From: Prevotella sp.
Lineage (GTDB): Bacteria; Bacteroidota; Bacteroidia; Bacteroidales; Bacteroidaceae
DNA length: 36,229 nucleotides
Direction: 5' to 3'
NCBI GenBank assembly: GCA_016284895.1
Contig: JAEEPT010000006.1
Location: 1-36,229 of the forward strand
Positions 1-8,920 of the stretch are shown here, piece after piece; the first letter of the stretch is position 1; the number at the start of each line of letters is the position of its first letter. The notes beneath the pieces were generated by a model, which worked only from the letters and a program-made list of their open reading frames with translations, did not search any database and was not told where the DNA came from. Both the position numbers and the translations under genes were made by a program.

Positions 1-13
1 AAAGCAAGACCGA

Positions 14-100
14 GGAAGTTTGGGTGAGTGGCTGAAACCAGTAGTTTGCTAAACTGCCGTACGGGTGACTGTACCGGGGGTTCGAATCCCCCAGCTTCCG
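14..100 (+). tRNA. tRNA-Ser (anticodon GCT)
   Basis: A complete cloverleaf can be drawn. The acceptor arm GGAAGTT at 14-20 pairs with AGCTTCC at 93-99, followed by discriminator G at 100. The anticodon stem GTAGT/ACTGC encloses loop TTGCTAA with anticodon GCT at 48-50. A long variable arm, typical of serine tRNAs, precedes the TTCGAATCC T loop. It decodes AGC/AGU serine codons. The 3' CCA is not encoded (CAC follows the discriminator), so the tail must be added after transcription. Confidence 0.95.
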
Positions 101-106
101 CACACT

Positions 107-178
107 GGTCGGTTCATCTAACGGTTAGGATACAAGATTCTCAATCTTGGCATAAGGGTTCGATTCCCTTACCGACTA
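107..178 (+). tRNA. tRNA-Glu (anticodon CTC), copy 1
   Basis: A 72-nt cloverleaf. Acceptor arm GGTCGGT pairs with ACCGACT with a terminal G-T pair, and A at 178 is the discriminator. The anticodon stem CAAGA/TCTTG encloses loop TTCTCAA with anticodon CTC at 140-142, which reads GAG glutamate codons. The T arm carries GGTTCGATTCC. CCA is not encoded. It lies 6 nt after the serine tRNA, so the two are probably cotranscribed. The sequence is identical to copy 2. Confidence 0.95.
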
Positions 179-219
179 CAGAATTTCCCCAACAACATTT
201 TCGAATAAAGTAACTAACT

Positions 220-291
220 GGTCGGTTCATCTAACGGTTAGGATACAAGATTCTCAATCTTGGCATAAGGGTTCGATTCCCTTACCGACTA
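220..291 (+). tRNA. tRNA-Glu (anticodon CTC), copy 2
   Basis: Identical over all 72 nt to the copy at 107-178, with anticodon CTC at 253-255. The 41-nt spacer between the copies is unrelated to the flanks, so the tRNA alone was duplicated or has been kept identical by gene conversion. It is the last gene of the tRNA cluster and is followed by a rho-independent terminator. Confidence 0.95.
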
Positions 292-304
292 CAAGAAGAC
301 ATCG

Positions 305-329
305 AAGACCCGTGAATGGGTCTTTTTTT
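305..329 (+). terminator. Rho-independent terminator of the tRNA cluster
   Basis: A 7-bp stem, AAGACCC (305-311) with GGGTCTT (318-324), has a 6-nt loop and runs into a T tract ending at 329. It lies 13 nt after the last tRNA. It also argues against an ATG at 316 as the start of the next gene, because that codon sits inside the hairpin. Confidence 0.85.
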
Positions 330-348
330 GTATCTAAAAGAGAGCACA

Positions 349-1083
349 ATGGACGACCAATTTTCAAGAACCCGCCTTTTGATTGGCAGTGCAGCCCTGA
401 AGAAGCTCGCGGCATGCCACATAGCTGTTTTTGGCGTTGGGGGCGTGGGCGGCTACGCGACAGAGGTGTTGGCCCGCAGCGGAATTGGAGCACTCGACTT
501 GATAGACAACGACCGTGTGTGTCTATCAAACATCAACAGACAAATCATTGCACTTCACTCTACCGTAGGGAGACTGAAGGTGGACGTGGCCAAAGAACGT
601 ATTCACGACATCAACCCTGACTGCGAAGTGCGTACCTACCCCACTTTCTACTTACCGGAGAATGCCGACGAATTCAATCTCTTACAATATGACTATGTGA
701 TAGACTGCATTGATACTGTCACAGCAAAGCTGGAGATTATTCGTCGCTGTCACCATCTTGGAGTGCCTGTCATATCAAGCATGGGTGCTGCCTTTAAGAT
801 GGATGCTACAGGCTTTCGCGTTGCCGACATTGAACAGACACAGATGGATCCGCTGGCAAAGATTATCCGCAAGAAACTGCGCAAGGAAGGTATTCACGGG
901 GTAAAAGTGGTATATAGCGAAGAACAACCACTGGCAGTCAGCGACCGTTCCACCCCTGCCTCTAACGCTTTCGTGCCTGCAGCAGCAGGACTCATCATAG
1001 GAGGCGAAGTGGTGAAAGACCTCATCAAAGACACAATGGGTCTTGAGGGGACAGAGGATGAAGAACAAAGCAATATAATATAA
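349..1083 (+). CDS. tcdA: tRNA threonylcarbamoyladenosine dehydratase TcdA (CsdL/YgdL)
   Basis: A 244-residue member of the ThiF/MoeB/HesA (E1-like) superfamily. TcdA uses ATP to cyclise t6A at position 37 of ANN-decoding tRNAs into ct6A. Visible features are the nucleotide-binding loop FGVGGVGGYATEVLARSG near residue 30, the acidic strand end DLIDNDRVCLSNINRQ, the conserved CIDTVTAK segment, and the TcdA-type block SSMGAAFKMDATGFRVADI followed by a basic RKKLRKEGI stretch. Length fits the family (E. coli TcdA is about 268 residues). The ATG at 349 was chosen over 316 because 316 lies in the tRNA terminator hairpin and the extra residues match nothing in the family. It is the first gene of a three-gene operon. 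Confidence 0.92.
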   Translation: MDDQFSRTRLLIGSAALKKLAACHIAVFGVGGVGGYATEVLARSGIGALDLIDNDRVCLSNINRQIIALHSTVGRLKVDVAKERIHDINPDCEVRTYPTFYLPENADEFNLLQYDYVIDCIDTVTAKLEIIRRCHHLGVPVISSMGAAFKMDATGFRVADIEQTQMDPLAKIIRKKLRKEGIHGVKVVYSEEQPLAVSDRSTPASNAFVPAAAGLIIGGEVVKDLIKDTMGLEGTEDEEQSNII

Positions 1084-1103
1084 ATAGGTATGGAGGAATG
1101 ACT

Positions 1104-1742
1104 ATGAACCGAAACGAGAAATTCATTATCACCATCAATCGAGAGATAGGAAGCGGAGGACGTACCGTTGGGCGCATTTTGGCCGAACGCCTCAATGTGA
1201 GATATTACGACAAAGCCATCATACAAGGACTCACAAATAAGTTCGGCCTGAACATTGAAGAAATAGAGCGTCTGAAAGCCCAGGAAACCAAAGAGCCATC
1301 CTGGTGGGAGGAGTTCAACATGTACTACAGGAAGTTATTCAATATTTCCGACAGCACCCCCAAGCCTACCACTGCTGCCATGTTCGAGACAGAACGAATG
1401 ATTCTGGAGAGCTTGGCCAAAAGAGAATCATGCGTGATAGCTGGACGCAGCACTTTTCTCATCTTTCGCGAGTGGAAGAACCGAGTAAACGTGTTCTTGC
1501 AAGCCTCGATGAGTCACCGTATTGAAAGGCTCATGAACAAAAGAGGAATACGCTATGAAGATGCCATCGACATCATAGAGAGTGTTGACGAAGGACGCGA
1601 AGCCTATATCAAGAAATATAGCGATCGCTCACGCTACGACACACGCAACTACGACCTCATCATCTCGATGGATAAGTTGAGTGAGGAGGATGCTGCCGAC
1701 ATCATCATGGAGTACATCAAACGCACTGAGAAGCAAGACTAA
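1104..1742 (+). CDS. Cytidylate kinase-like family protein
   Basis: A P-loop protein of about 212 residues of the cytidylate-kinase-like type (Cytidylate_kin2). Near the N-terminus it reads ITINREIGSGGRTVGRILAE, where GSGGRTVG is the atypical P-loop of this family, lacking the usual GKS/T. Further conserved features are YYDKAII, the CVIAGRSTFLIF segment and an arginine-rich lid region (YSDRSRYDTRNYDL). The family is assumed to phosphorylate nucleotides, but its substrate is generally unproven and it is distinct from canonical Cmk. GGAGG at 1092-1096 is only 1 nt from an upstream in-frame ATG (1098) but 7 nt from the ATG at 1104, so 1104 is preferred. Gaps of 15-20 nt to tcdA and dsbD indicate cotranscription. 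Confidence 0.85.
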   Translation: MNRNEKFIITINREIGSGGRTVGRILAERLNVRYYDKAIIQGLTNKFGLNIEEIERLKAQETKEPSWWEEFNMYYRKLFNISDSTPKPTTAAMFETERMILESLAKRESCVIAGRSTFLIFREWKNRVNVFLQASMSHRIERLMNKRGIRYEDAIDIIESVDEGREAYIKKYSDRSRYDTRNYDLIISMDKLSEEDAADIIMEYIKRTEKQD

Positions 1743-1757
1743 AAAAAATAACGTTAT

Positions 1758-3791
1758 ATGAGGAGAAACGTCATGTCATTCTGCTTGCTGATGCTGACAG
1801 TCATCATGCAAGCACAAATCACCAATCCTGTACATTTCAAGACAGAGCTGAAAACAACAAGTGGCGATATGGCCGAAATACTGTTTACAGCAATGATTGA
1901 TAACGGATGGCACGTCTATTCTACTGATTTGGGACAGGACGGACCTATCGAGGCAACATTCACTGCAGTCAAGCTGAATGGTGCCGAACTGGTGGGTAAA
2001 CTTCAACCACGCGGCAAGCTCACAGAGCAGTACGACAAAATGTTTGGCATGAAGCTCCGCTATTTTGAAGGAAAGGGAACCTTCGTTCAGACAATCCGCT
2101 TCACGAAGCCAGACTATGCGATAGAGGGCTATCTGGAATATGGGGCATGTAGCGATGAGATGTGTTTACCGCCTACACAAGTGGAATTCAAGTCAAGTGG
2201 AAAGTCGCCCGTAGCACTCGCCAAGCCTGAGAAAGATGAGAAAGCAGAAAAAACGGAGAAAGCAGAGAGCACAGAAGCAGATACAGTAAAAGCGGTGGAA
2301 GCGGAAGCGCCTACCGAGGCAGAACCATCTATAGAAGAAGCCAGTAAAGACATGGATCTATGGACGCCCATCACTTCCGACCTCAATGCTTTCAGCCAAA
2401 ACGAGAATAGCAACTCCACGGCATGGTGGATGATATTCCTGCAAGGCTTACTGGGTGGATTCCTTGCTATTCTGACCCCCTGCGTCTGGCCCATCATTCC
2501 GATGACAGTATCCTTTTTCCTAAAGAGAAACAAGGAACGATCGAAAGCCATCAACGAAGCAGTCACCTATGGGGTTTCCATTGTGGTGATATACTTATTG
2601 CTGGGGCTCATCGTAACATTGTTCTTTGGTGCATCGGCCCTGAACGCTATTTCCACAAATGCGCTATTCAACATCCTGATAGCCTTGCTGCTCATCGTGT
2701 TTGCGGCATCGTTCTTTGGAGCTTTCGAACTTACCCTTCCTTCCAAATGGACAAACTGGATTGACCAGAAATCAGAAAAAAGCACTGGTCTCCTTTCCAT
2801 TTTCCTCATGGCTTTCACGCTGACACTTGTATCCTTCTCCTGCACGGGTCCCATTATCGGATTCTTGTTAGTTGCAGTGTCCACACAAGGAAGCATTATC
2901 GCCCCTACCATCGGCATGCTTGGCTTTGCCATTGCACTTGCCATTCCTTTTACGCTGTTTGCTCTTTTCCCGTCGTTGCTGAAAAGTGCTCCAAAATCAG
3001 GCGGATGGATGAATACCGTAAAAGTGGTGCTTGCATTCATAGAACTGGCATTCGCATTGAAGTTTCTTTCCGTAGCTGATTTAGCTTACGGGTGGCATCT
3101 GTTGGATCGCGAAGTGTTTGTGAGCCTGTGGATTGTTCTGTTTGCACTGTTGGGCAGCTATCTGCTGGGTTGGCTCAAGTTCGAGCACGACGATGAGAGC
3201 CGTCACATCGGTGTGACGCGATTCTTCCTGGCGCTTGCTTCATTGTCCTTCGCCATCTATATGGTGCCTGGATTGTGGGGAGCTCCGCTGAAAGCCATCT
3301 CAGCCTTCACGCCTCCCATGAACACGCAAGACTTCCGACAATACCAGCAAGGCTCAGTGGAGGCTCGCTTCACCGACTACAAACAGGCACTGACGGCAGC
3401 CCGTGCTGAGGGAAAGCCGGTAATGATCGACTTCACTGGCTTCGGATGCGTGAATTGTCGCAAGATGGAAGCTGCCGTGTGGACAGATCCCAGGGTGGAG
3501 GACATCCTTAACAACCGCTACGTGGTGGTGTCGCTCTATGTTGATGACAAGACACCCCTGCCAACCCCCGTTACGGTGACTGAGACCGACGGACAGCAGC
3601 GCACGCTGAGAACAGTAGGCGACAAGTGGAGCTACCTGCAGCGCACGAAAGTGGGAGCCAACACTCAGCCCTGCTACGTACTGCTTGACCCCAGGACGGG
3701 AAAACCGCTGAACGGACTACGCTCCTACGATGAGGACATAGATGGCTACGTGGAGTTCCTCCAGACAGGGCTCGACAACTACAAACAGTAA
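1758..3791 (+). CDS. dsbD: Thiol:disulfide interchange protein DsbD family
   Basis: A 677-residue inner-membrane electron conduit that passes reducing power from cytoplasmic thioredoxin to periplasmic partners. In order: a signal peptide (about 1-20); a DsbD-N immunoglobulin-like domain with the redox pair ACSDEMCLPP near residue 132; a charged low-complexity linker (about 156-205, rich in E, K and A); an eight-helix CcdA-like core with conserved cysteines in LTPCVWPIIP and FSCTGPIIGF; and a C-terminal thioredoxin domain with active site GFGCVNCRKM near residue 563. All three cysteine pairs expected of DsbD are present, so it should work. It is the last gene of the tcdA operon and ends at a strong terminator shared with the convergent glycogen operon. 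Confidence 0.93.
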   Translation: MRRNVMSFCLLMLTVIMQAQITNPVHFKTELKTTSGDMAEILFTAMIDNGWHVYSTDLGQDGPIEATFTAVKLNGAELVGKLQPRGKLTEQYDKMFGMKLRYFEGKGTFVQTIRFTKPDYAIEGYLEYGACSDEMCLPPTQVEFKSSGKSPVALAKPEKDEKAEKTEKAESTEADTVKAVEAEAPTEAEPSIEEASKDMDLWTPITSDLNAFSQNENSNSTAWWMIFLQGLLGGFLAILTPCVWPIIPMTVSFFLKRNKERSKAINEAVTYGVSIVVIYLLLGLIVTLFFGASALNAISTNALFNILIALLLIVFAASFFGAFELTLPSKWTNWIDQKSEKSTGLLSIFLMAFTLTLVSFSCTGPIIGFLLVAVSTQGSIIAPTIGMLGFAIALAIPFTLFALFPSLLKSAPKSGGWMNTVKVVLAFIELAFALKFLSVADLAYGWHLLDREVFVSLWIVLFALLGSYLLGWLKFEHDDESRHIGVTRFFLALASLSFAIYMVPGLWGAPLKAISAFTPPMNTQDFRQYQQGSVEARFTDYKQALTAARAEGKPVMIDFTGFGCVNCRKMEAAVWTDPRVEDILNNRYVVVSLYVDDKTPLPTPVTVTETDGQQRTLRTVGDKWSYLQRTKVGANTQPCYVLLDPRTGKPLNGLRSYDEDIDGYVEFLQTGLDNYKQ

Positions 3792-3813
3792 GCTCCTGCG
3801 GTCAACACACACA

Positions 3814-3858
3814 ATAAAAAAAGCACCTGTTGCAAATACATGCAGCAGGTGTTTTTTT
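3814..3858. terminator. Bidirectional rho-independent terminator between dsbD and glgP
   Basis: A 10-bp stem with one G-T wobble, 3824-3833 paired with 3842-3851, has an 8-nt loop. It is flanked by an A tract on the left (3816-3822) and a T tract on the right (3852-3858), so it can end transcription in both directions. It lies between convergent genes, as expected. Confidence 0.88.
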
Positions 3859-3879
3859 ATGAATGGTCTATGAAAAGAC

Positions 3880-6456
3880 TTAGTTTGTGTGAGGAGGAAG
3901 CTCCAGCCAGCGCACGTAGCAGAAGTCCTGACGGTGAGGCAGGTGCTTGTTCTTCGGGTACATGCGGACAGCACTCTTGTACTGACCAGCCTGCTGAGGA
4001 GCCAGCTCAGCCTCGAAGATGTAGTTGTTGCCTTCGTGGCCCACCATCTTCAGCGGCTCAACAGAGAACACCCTGTCCTCGCCCTCGGGAGTCGTTGCGA
4101 TATTGAGTTTCTCCAGACCGATGGCATCGTCGAGCCCCTGCTCGTTGATGACGTAGCGCAGCGTGTACTTCTCGCCAGTGTGGATGCCTGCTGCAGGATA
4201 GTCCCACTCCGACTTCACCACGCTGATAGAATCCCAGCGCTCAGCCACTGTCTCCTTCCAGAGGGCAATTTCCTTAGCCAGCTGGTTGTTGTTCTTCGAC
4301 ACTTCCTTGAAACGCTTGGCCTCCTTCTCGTAGAACTTCGAGTAGTAGTCGTCCAGCTGACGCTTCATAGTGTAGTGAGGAGCTATCTGTGCGATAGAAT
4401 TCTTCAGCACCTTGATCCAGCCCTTAGAGATGCCCTTCTTGTCTCTGTCATAGTAGAGAGGAACAATCTCGTTCTCCAGCAAGCTGTAGATGGTAGCAGC
4501 GTCAAGCTGATCCTGATAGCCCTGGTTCTGATAGGTACGCTTCTCAGTGAGCGCCCATCCGGCACCCTCGCGATAGCCTTCCAGCCACCAGCCGTCCTTC
4601 ACAGAGAGGTTGACAACACCGTTCATCTCGGCCTTCTCGCCAGATGTACCAGAAGCCTCGAGCGGACGTGTAGGTGTGTTCATCCAGATATCCACACCCG
4701 ACACAAGGCGACGAGCCAGCAGGAAGTCGTAGTCTTCGAGGAAGATAATCTTGCCCTGGAACTCCTCACGCTGCGAGATCTCGAAAATCTTCTTAATCAG
4801 GCCCTGACCAGCGCCATCGGCAGGGTGAGCCTTACCAGCAAAGAGGAAGATAACTGGACGATCGGGATTGTTGACAATCCTTGAAAGACGATCGAGGTCG
4901 GTAAACAGCAGGTGAGCACGCTTGTAGGTAGCGAAACGACGGCAGAAGCCAATCACCAGTGCGTTAGGATTGAAACGGTCAACGAGCTTCACGATACGTG
5001 CGGGATCACCCTGGTTCTTCAACCAAGTCTCACGGAACTGCACCTCGATATAATCGAACAACTTCTCCTTCAAAGCCTGACGGGTAGCCCAAATCTCCTC
5101 ATCGGGACAATTGTAGATGCCGTGCCAGATTTCCTCGTTCGACTGGTCGCTCATGTGCTTCTCGTCGAAATACTTTGCATAGACCTTGCGCCACTCAGTA
5201 GCACACCATGTGGGGAAGTGAACACCGTTGGTGACGTAGCCCACGTGGTTCTCCTCGGGGAAGTAGCCGTTCCAAATGGGAGCAAACATCTTCTGCGATA
5301 CCCATCCGTGAAGCTTAGACACACCGTTGACCTCCTGACAGGTATTGCAGGCGAAGGTTGACATGCAGAACTTCTCTCCGTGATCCTCAGGATTGGTGCG
5401 ACCCATTCCGATGAACTCATCCCATGTGATGCCCAGCTTCTGAGGATAGCCACCCATATACTTGCCAAACAGTCCTTCGTCGAAGTAGTCGTGACCAGCA
5501 GGTACAGGAGTGTGAACGGTATAGAGGCCGCTGGCACGCACCAGCTCCATAGCCTGATTGAAGGTAAGTCCGTCTTCAATGTAGTCGCACAGACGCTGCA
5601 GGTTGACCAGAGCGGCGTGTCCCTCGTTGCAGTGGTAGATCTCCTTCTTGATACCCAGCTTCTTCAGCGTCAGAGCGCCACCGATACCCAGCAGAATCTC
5701 CTGCTTCAGACGGTTCTCCCAGTCGCCACCATAGAGTGAGTGGGTGATGGGCTTGTCGTACTCAGAGTTCATGTCGTTGTCGGTATCGAGCAGGTAAAGC
5801 TTGATGCGACCCACGTTAGCCACCCACACACAGGCGTGAACCTGATAGTTGGTGTAAGGCACATCGACCACGAGGGGCTGTCCGTCCTTGTCGAGCACGC
5901 GCTCAATGGGCAGTGAGGGGAAGTTCTGTGCCTCGTATTTTGCAATCTGCTGTCCGTCCATTGAAAGGCTCTGAGTGAAGTAGCCGAAACGATAGAGGAA
6001 GCCTACGGCACACATATCGACATTCGAGTCGGAAGCCTCTTTCAGATAGTCGCCTGCCAGCATGCCCAGACCGCCTGAATAGATCTTCAGGGCAGAGTGG
6101 ATACCATACTCCATAGAGAAGTAGGCCACAGAGGGACGCTTCTTGTCGGGCTCCACATCCATATAGTCACGGAACAACTTGTAAACAGAGTTGATGCGCT
6201 TCATCATAGACTTGTCCTTGACAATATCCTCTTTACGACGAAGGCTCAGGCGTTCGAGCAGCATCACAGGATTGTGCTTCACATCGTGATAGAGTTCAGG
6301 ATCAAGGTCGCGGAAGAGGTCGCGAGCCTCGTAGTTCCACACCCACCACAGGTTGTGGGCAATCTCGTCGAGGCACTTCAATTCTTCTGGAAGGCTCGAT
6401 TTCACGGTCAACTCCTTCCACTGCGGAGCGTTGACATAATCAGCTTTGATTTTCAT
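3880..6456 (-). CDS. glgP: Alpha-glucan (glycogen/maltodextrin) phosphorylase, GT35
   Basis: An 858-residue cytoplasmic phosphorylase that releases glucose-1-phosphate from glycogen or maltodextrins. It belongs to the short-form alpha-glucan phosphorylase class. The N-terminal DUF3417-type segment is visible ([18 protein letters not shown], about 30-50), then [21 protein letters not shown]. The pyridoxal-phosphate site is [19 protein letters not shown] near residue 600, whose lysine is the expected cofactor anchor. About 100 residues after the catalytic core form a beta-rich tail. The start ATG is 76 nt after the glgA stop, so glgA and glgP are probably one operon for glycogen synthesis and recovery. 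It ends near the bidirectional terminator shared with dsbD. Confidence 0.94.
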   Translation of the reverse strand: MKIKADYVNAPQWKELTVKSSLPEELKCLDEIAHNLWWVWNYEARDLFRDLDPELYHDVKHNPVMLLERLSLRRKEDIVKDKSMMKRINSVYKLFRDYMDVEPDKKRPSVAYFSMEYGIHSALKIYSGGLGMLAGDYLKEASDSNVDMCAVGFLYRFGYFTQSLSMDGQQIAKYEAQNFPSLPIERVLDKDGQPLVVDVPYTNYQVHACVWVANVGRIKLYLLDTDNDMNSEYDKPITHSLYGGDWENRLKQEILLGIGGALTLKKLGIKKEIYHCNEGHAALVNLQRLCDYIEDGLTFNQAMELVRASGLYTVHTPVPAGHDYFDEGLFGKYMGGYPQKLGITWDEFIGMGRTNPEDHGEKFCMSTFACNTCQEVNGVSKLHGWVSQKMFAPIWNGYFPEENHVGYVTNGVHFPTWCATEWRKVYAKYFDEKHMSDQSNEEIWHGIYNCPDEEIWATRQALKEKLFDYIEVQFRETWLKNQGDPARIVKLVDRFNPNALVIGFCRRFATYKRAHLLFTDLDRLSRIVNNPDRPVIFLFAGKAHPADGAGQGLIKKIFEISQREEFQGKIIFLEDYDFLLARRLVSGVDIWMNTPTRPLEASGTSGEKAEMNGVVNLSVKDGWWLEGYREGAGWALTEKRTYQNQGYQDQLDAATIYSLLENEIVPLYYDRDKKGISKGWIKVLKNSIAQIAPHYTMKRQLDDYYSKFYEKEAKRFKEVSKNNNQLAKEIALWKETVAERWDSISVVKSEWDYPAAGIHTGEKYTLRYVINEQGLDDAIGLEKLNIATTPEGEDRVFSVEPLKMVGHEGNNYIFEAELAPQQAGQYKSAVRMYPKNKHLPHRQDFCYVRWLELPPHTN

Positions 6457-6532
6457 AATTGACTATTATTTGATTTTATAGAATATGATACTAATAATAA
6501 AATATGTTCGGATAGCATTATATTTTTAATCG

Positions 6533-8224
6533 CTACACTTCTCTTTGTTCAGAGGCTTTACCTTTGTCGGCCATCCGCTCCTCTGCATGCCGCAGTGCTA
6601 TGTCGTAGGCCTCGTAGTAGTACTTGATGAACTCACTCCAGAGGGCTTTCTTCGACAGTGCTTCAGCATTCTTCCTGCACGCTTCCACCTGTTTAGGAGT
6701 CAGATTAGAATAGTGCGACACTGTATCCTTGATGATATCGGCAACCTCAGAGTAATTATAGTCCGTGCGATGTATGACCTTCACGCCGTCCTCTATCTCG
6801 CCTGCATAGCCCAATTCCTTGTTGACCCACAGTCCGAAGCCAGCCAGGTCGGTTGTGATGCATGGCACCTTGAAAGCCACCGACTCCAGCGGTGTGTATC
6901 CCCAGGGCTCATAGTATGAAGGATAGATGCACAGGTCATTTCCCAACACTACATCATAATAGGTGAGGTTCAGAATGCCGTCCTTTCCGTCAAGATAGCA
7001 AGGCAGGAAAATCACCTTCACCATATCGTCGTGACGGTTGTGCATATCGTAGAACTTCATCATGTTGAGCACATTGTCGTGTCCCATATTGTGCAGCCAA
7101 TGCGTGACTTGAGGCACTTCAAGGGGCGTGTCGAACTTCTTGCCACTTTTCAGTCTCTCTATCAAGTCCTGACGTGGCTCGCCAGTCCATCCAGGCACGT
7201 CAATGAAAGCCACGACTTTCTTCTTAAGGTTACGATCGCGAAGCAGACGGTTCATGGCTTCAACGAAGACATCGATGCCTTTGTTACGGAACTCATAGCG
7301 GCCCGACGTCGAGACGATGAGCGTATCTTCATCAAGCTGTTCGCCCAGCAGCGCGTTAGCCACATCGAGCATCTTTCTGCGAGCAAATTTGCGCTTGCGT
7401 CCGAAGACCTGAGGCTTGGGCACGAAACTGTTGTCAAACCCATTGGGCAACACCACGTCCACAGGCTTGTCAAGCAGTTCAACACACTCCCGTGCTGTGA
7501 TGTCGCTCACAGTAGTGAAACAGTCCACATGATGAGCCGTTTGTTTTTCAATAGAGTGTTTGCTCTGCATGTTCAGCTCTCCAGCCATTTGGTCGCCATT
7601 ATATGCAAAGAGGTAGTCGTAGAGCGGTTTCTGATTGCCAGCTATTGAACGCCCTATGCTCGTCGCGTGGGTAGTAAAGACAGTGGCAATCTGAGGCAGG
7701 CGCTGATTAAGATAGAGCGCACCCAGTCCGCACATCCACTCATTTGCATGGTAGATGACCTTCTTCGAATCATCCAGATAGTAATGATAGAAACTTTCTA
7801 CCACAAGACCTGCTGCGTAGGAGAACATAGATGCCTCGTCGTAGTCGCCATAGGCATGCAGCGAATCTACCTGATAGTGTTCCCACAACCAGCCATAAAT
7901 CTCGTTTTTCTTCTCAAAATAAGGGTGAAAGTCAACAAGGATTGAAATGGGAGCACCAGGAATAGTCCATCTTCCCACTCTAACGTTGATGCCTTGTTCT
8001 TTTGCCTCCCATTGCCATTCAGCAAAGAGAGATTTTTCTTCTTGAAAATAGGGATTTTCTGTCTCCTTCCAAAAATCAGGACCAATAAAAATAATTCTGT
8101 CCTTTAGCACTTCCTGAAGAGTCTTTGCACGAGTTGAAAGAACGGTGTAAATACCACCTACCTTGTTACAAACTTCCCAACTCGATTCAAAAATGTAGTC
8201 TGGGCTCTTTTGTTTTTTATCCAT
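6533..8224 (-). CDS. Glycogen synthase, eukaryote-like GT3 family
   Basis: A 563-residue glycosyltransferase that extends alpha-1,4-glucan from a nucleotide sugar (UDP-glucose in the animal and fungal family). The N-terminus reads ESSWEVCNKVGGIYTVLSTR, the signature that separates GT3 from the common bacterial GT5 GlgA. The C-terminal half has YPSYYEPWGYTPLESVAFK with the conserved glutamates of the donor site, followed by TTDLAGFG. It is shorter than animal enzymes (about 700 residues) because the regulatory extensions are absent. It is the first gene of the operon with glgP and is transcribed away from 8360 from a -7 element about 22 nt upstream of the ATG. GT3 synthases are known from Bacteroidota, so this is expected rather than a recent transfer. 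Confidence 0.93.
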   Translation of the reverse strand: MDKKQKSPDYIFESSWEVCNKVGGIYTVLSTRAKTLQEVLKDRIIFIGPDFWKETENPYFQEEKSLFAEWQWEAKEQGINVRVGRWTIPGAPISILVDFHPYFEKKNEIYGWLWEHYQVDSLHAYGDYDEASMFSYAAGLVVESFYHYYLDDSKKVIYHANEWMCGLGALYLNQRLPQIATVFTTHATSIGRSIAGNQKPLYDYLFAYNGDQMAGELNMQSKHSIEKQTAHHVDCFTTVSDITARECVELLDKPVDVVLPNGFDNSFVPKPQVFGRKRKFARRKMLDVANALLGEQLDEDTLIVSTSGRYEFRNKGIDVFVEAMNRLLRDRNLKKKVVAFIDVPGWTGEPRQDLIERLKSGKKFDTPLEVPQVTHWLHNMGHDNVLNMMKFYDMHNRHDDMVKVIFLPCYLDGKDGILNLTYYDVVLGNDLCIYPSYYEPWGYTPLESVAFKVPCITTDLAGFGLWVNKELGYAGEIEDGVKVIHRTDYNYSEVADIIKDTVSHYSNLTPKQVEACRKNAEALSKKALWSEFIKYYYEAYDIALRHAEERMADKGKASEQREV

Positions 8225-8246
8225 GTTACCTGCTTATAAGTGGGTG

Positions 8247-8254
8247 CAAAGATA
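8247..8254 (-). promoter_or_regulatory. Bacteroidota -7 promoter element for glgA
   Basis: Read on the reverse strand this is TATCTTTG, a match to TAnnTTTG, ending about 22 nt upstream of the glycogen synthase ATG. No clear TTTG -33 box lies at the expected spacing, so the assignment rests on the -7 box and its position. Confidence 0.55.
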
Positions 8255-8329
8255 AGAATTTTTTCCGTATCATAAGAAAAATTTGCAAACATATTTTCCA
8301 GTTATCTGTTTTTTTTGATTTAAAATTGT

Positions 8330-8337
8330 TACCTTTG
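8330..8337 (+). promoter_or_regulatory. Bacteroidota -7 promoter element for the secreted protein gene at 8360
   Basis: TACCTTTG matches TAnnTTTG and ends 22 nt upstream of the ATG at 8360. With the reverse-strand element at 8247-8254 it forms a divergent promoter region of about 135 bp. No convincing -33 TTTG was found at the expected distance. Confidence 0.55.
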
Positions 8338-8359
8338 CCGCCAAACCATTACATACAAC

Positions 8360-8794
8360 ATGAGAAAGACAGCAGTTTTGTTACTCATTCTTTTGAGCGC
8401 ATTGACATCAAGCGCCCAAGACAAGAAAGACTCTGACAACAGCATTGAATTATACAACAGAGAGTATGACATCATCCTGAAGTGCAACTTGGATGGCGAT
8501 GGGATGATTGTGCCCGGTCACGATCTCTACGGTCCTTTGCCCGGTTATCTGGGAAAGACGAAGCACAATTTTTATTGGCTGATTCTTTCAGTTGAGAAAG
8601 AGGGCGACATCAACTATCTTCAAATGGTGAACGACTACGGCAGTGAAGACCTCACAGCCACCATCTATCAGGCAAGCGATTCCACGTTTCTGTTTACCCA
8701 GCGAAAAGGCAGCACCATCAAGTTGCCGGAACAGCGGAAATGGCAAAAACTGCCCAAGAGCCTGCTCTTTAAAAAAAGGAACAAATCGAAATAA
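8360..8794 (+). CDS. Small secreted protein of unknown function
   Basis: A 144-residue protein not recognised as a member of a named family. Residues 1-19 (MRKTAVLLLILLSALTSSA) form a clear signal peptide with cleavage expected before QDKKD, so the product should be periplasmic or surface-exposed. There is no lipobox cysteine. The mature part is polar, with predicted beta strands around DIILKCNLDGDGMIVPG and FYWLILSVEKEGD, and a basic C-terminal tail (LLFKKRNKSK). It is monocistronic, divergent from the glycogen operon, with its own -7 element. The short spacing to glgA suggests possible shared control but gives no function. Confidence 0.8.
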   Translation: MRKTAVLLLILLSALTSSAQDKKDSDNSIELYNREYDIILKCNLDGDGMIVPGHDLYGPLPGYLGKTKHNFYWLILSVEKEGDINYLQMVNDYGSEDLTATIYQASDSTFLFTQRKGSTIKLPEQRKWQKLPKSLLFKKRNKSK

Positions 8795-8920
8795 ATAATA
8801 ACAGGAATAAAAACAATTTTAACACATGGTTTTCAATGAGTTACGAACAATATAAAGAGCCACCATTTTACATCTTTGCTAACTCACAATTCCATCTAAT
8901 AAAAAGGCACAAATAACATT

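Noticed and set aside
316..348. Upstream ATG (316) as the start of tcdA
   Set aside because: It lies inside the tRNA terminator hairpin and would add residues not seen in the family; ATG 349 fits.
3889..4884. A 331-codon forward reading frame opposite glgP, with others at 4912-5361 and 7031-7648
   Set aside because: These are antisense shadows of the glycogen genes; the translated sequences have no domain logic, and the reverse-strand genes carry full catalytic motifs.
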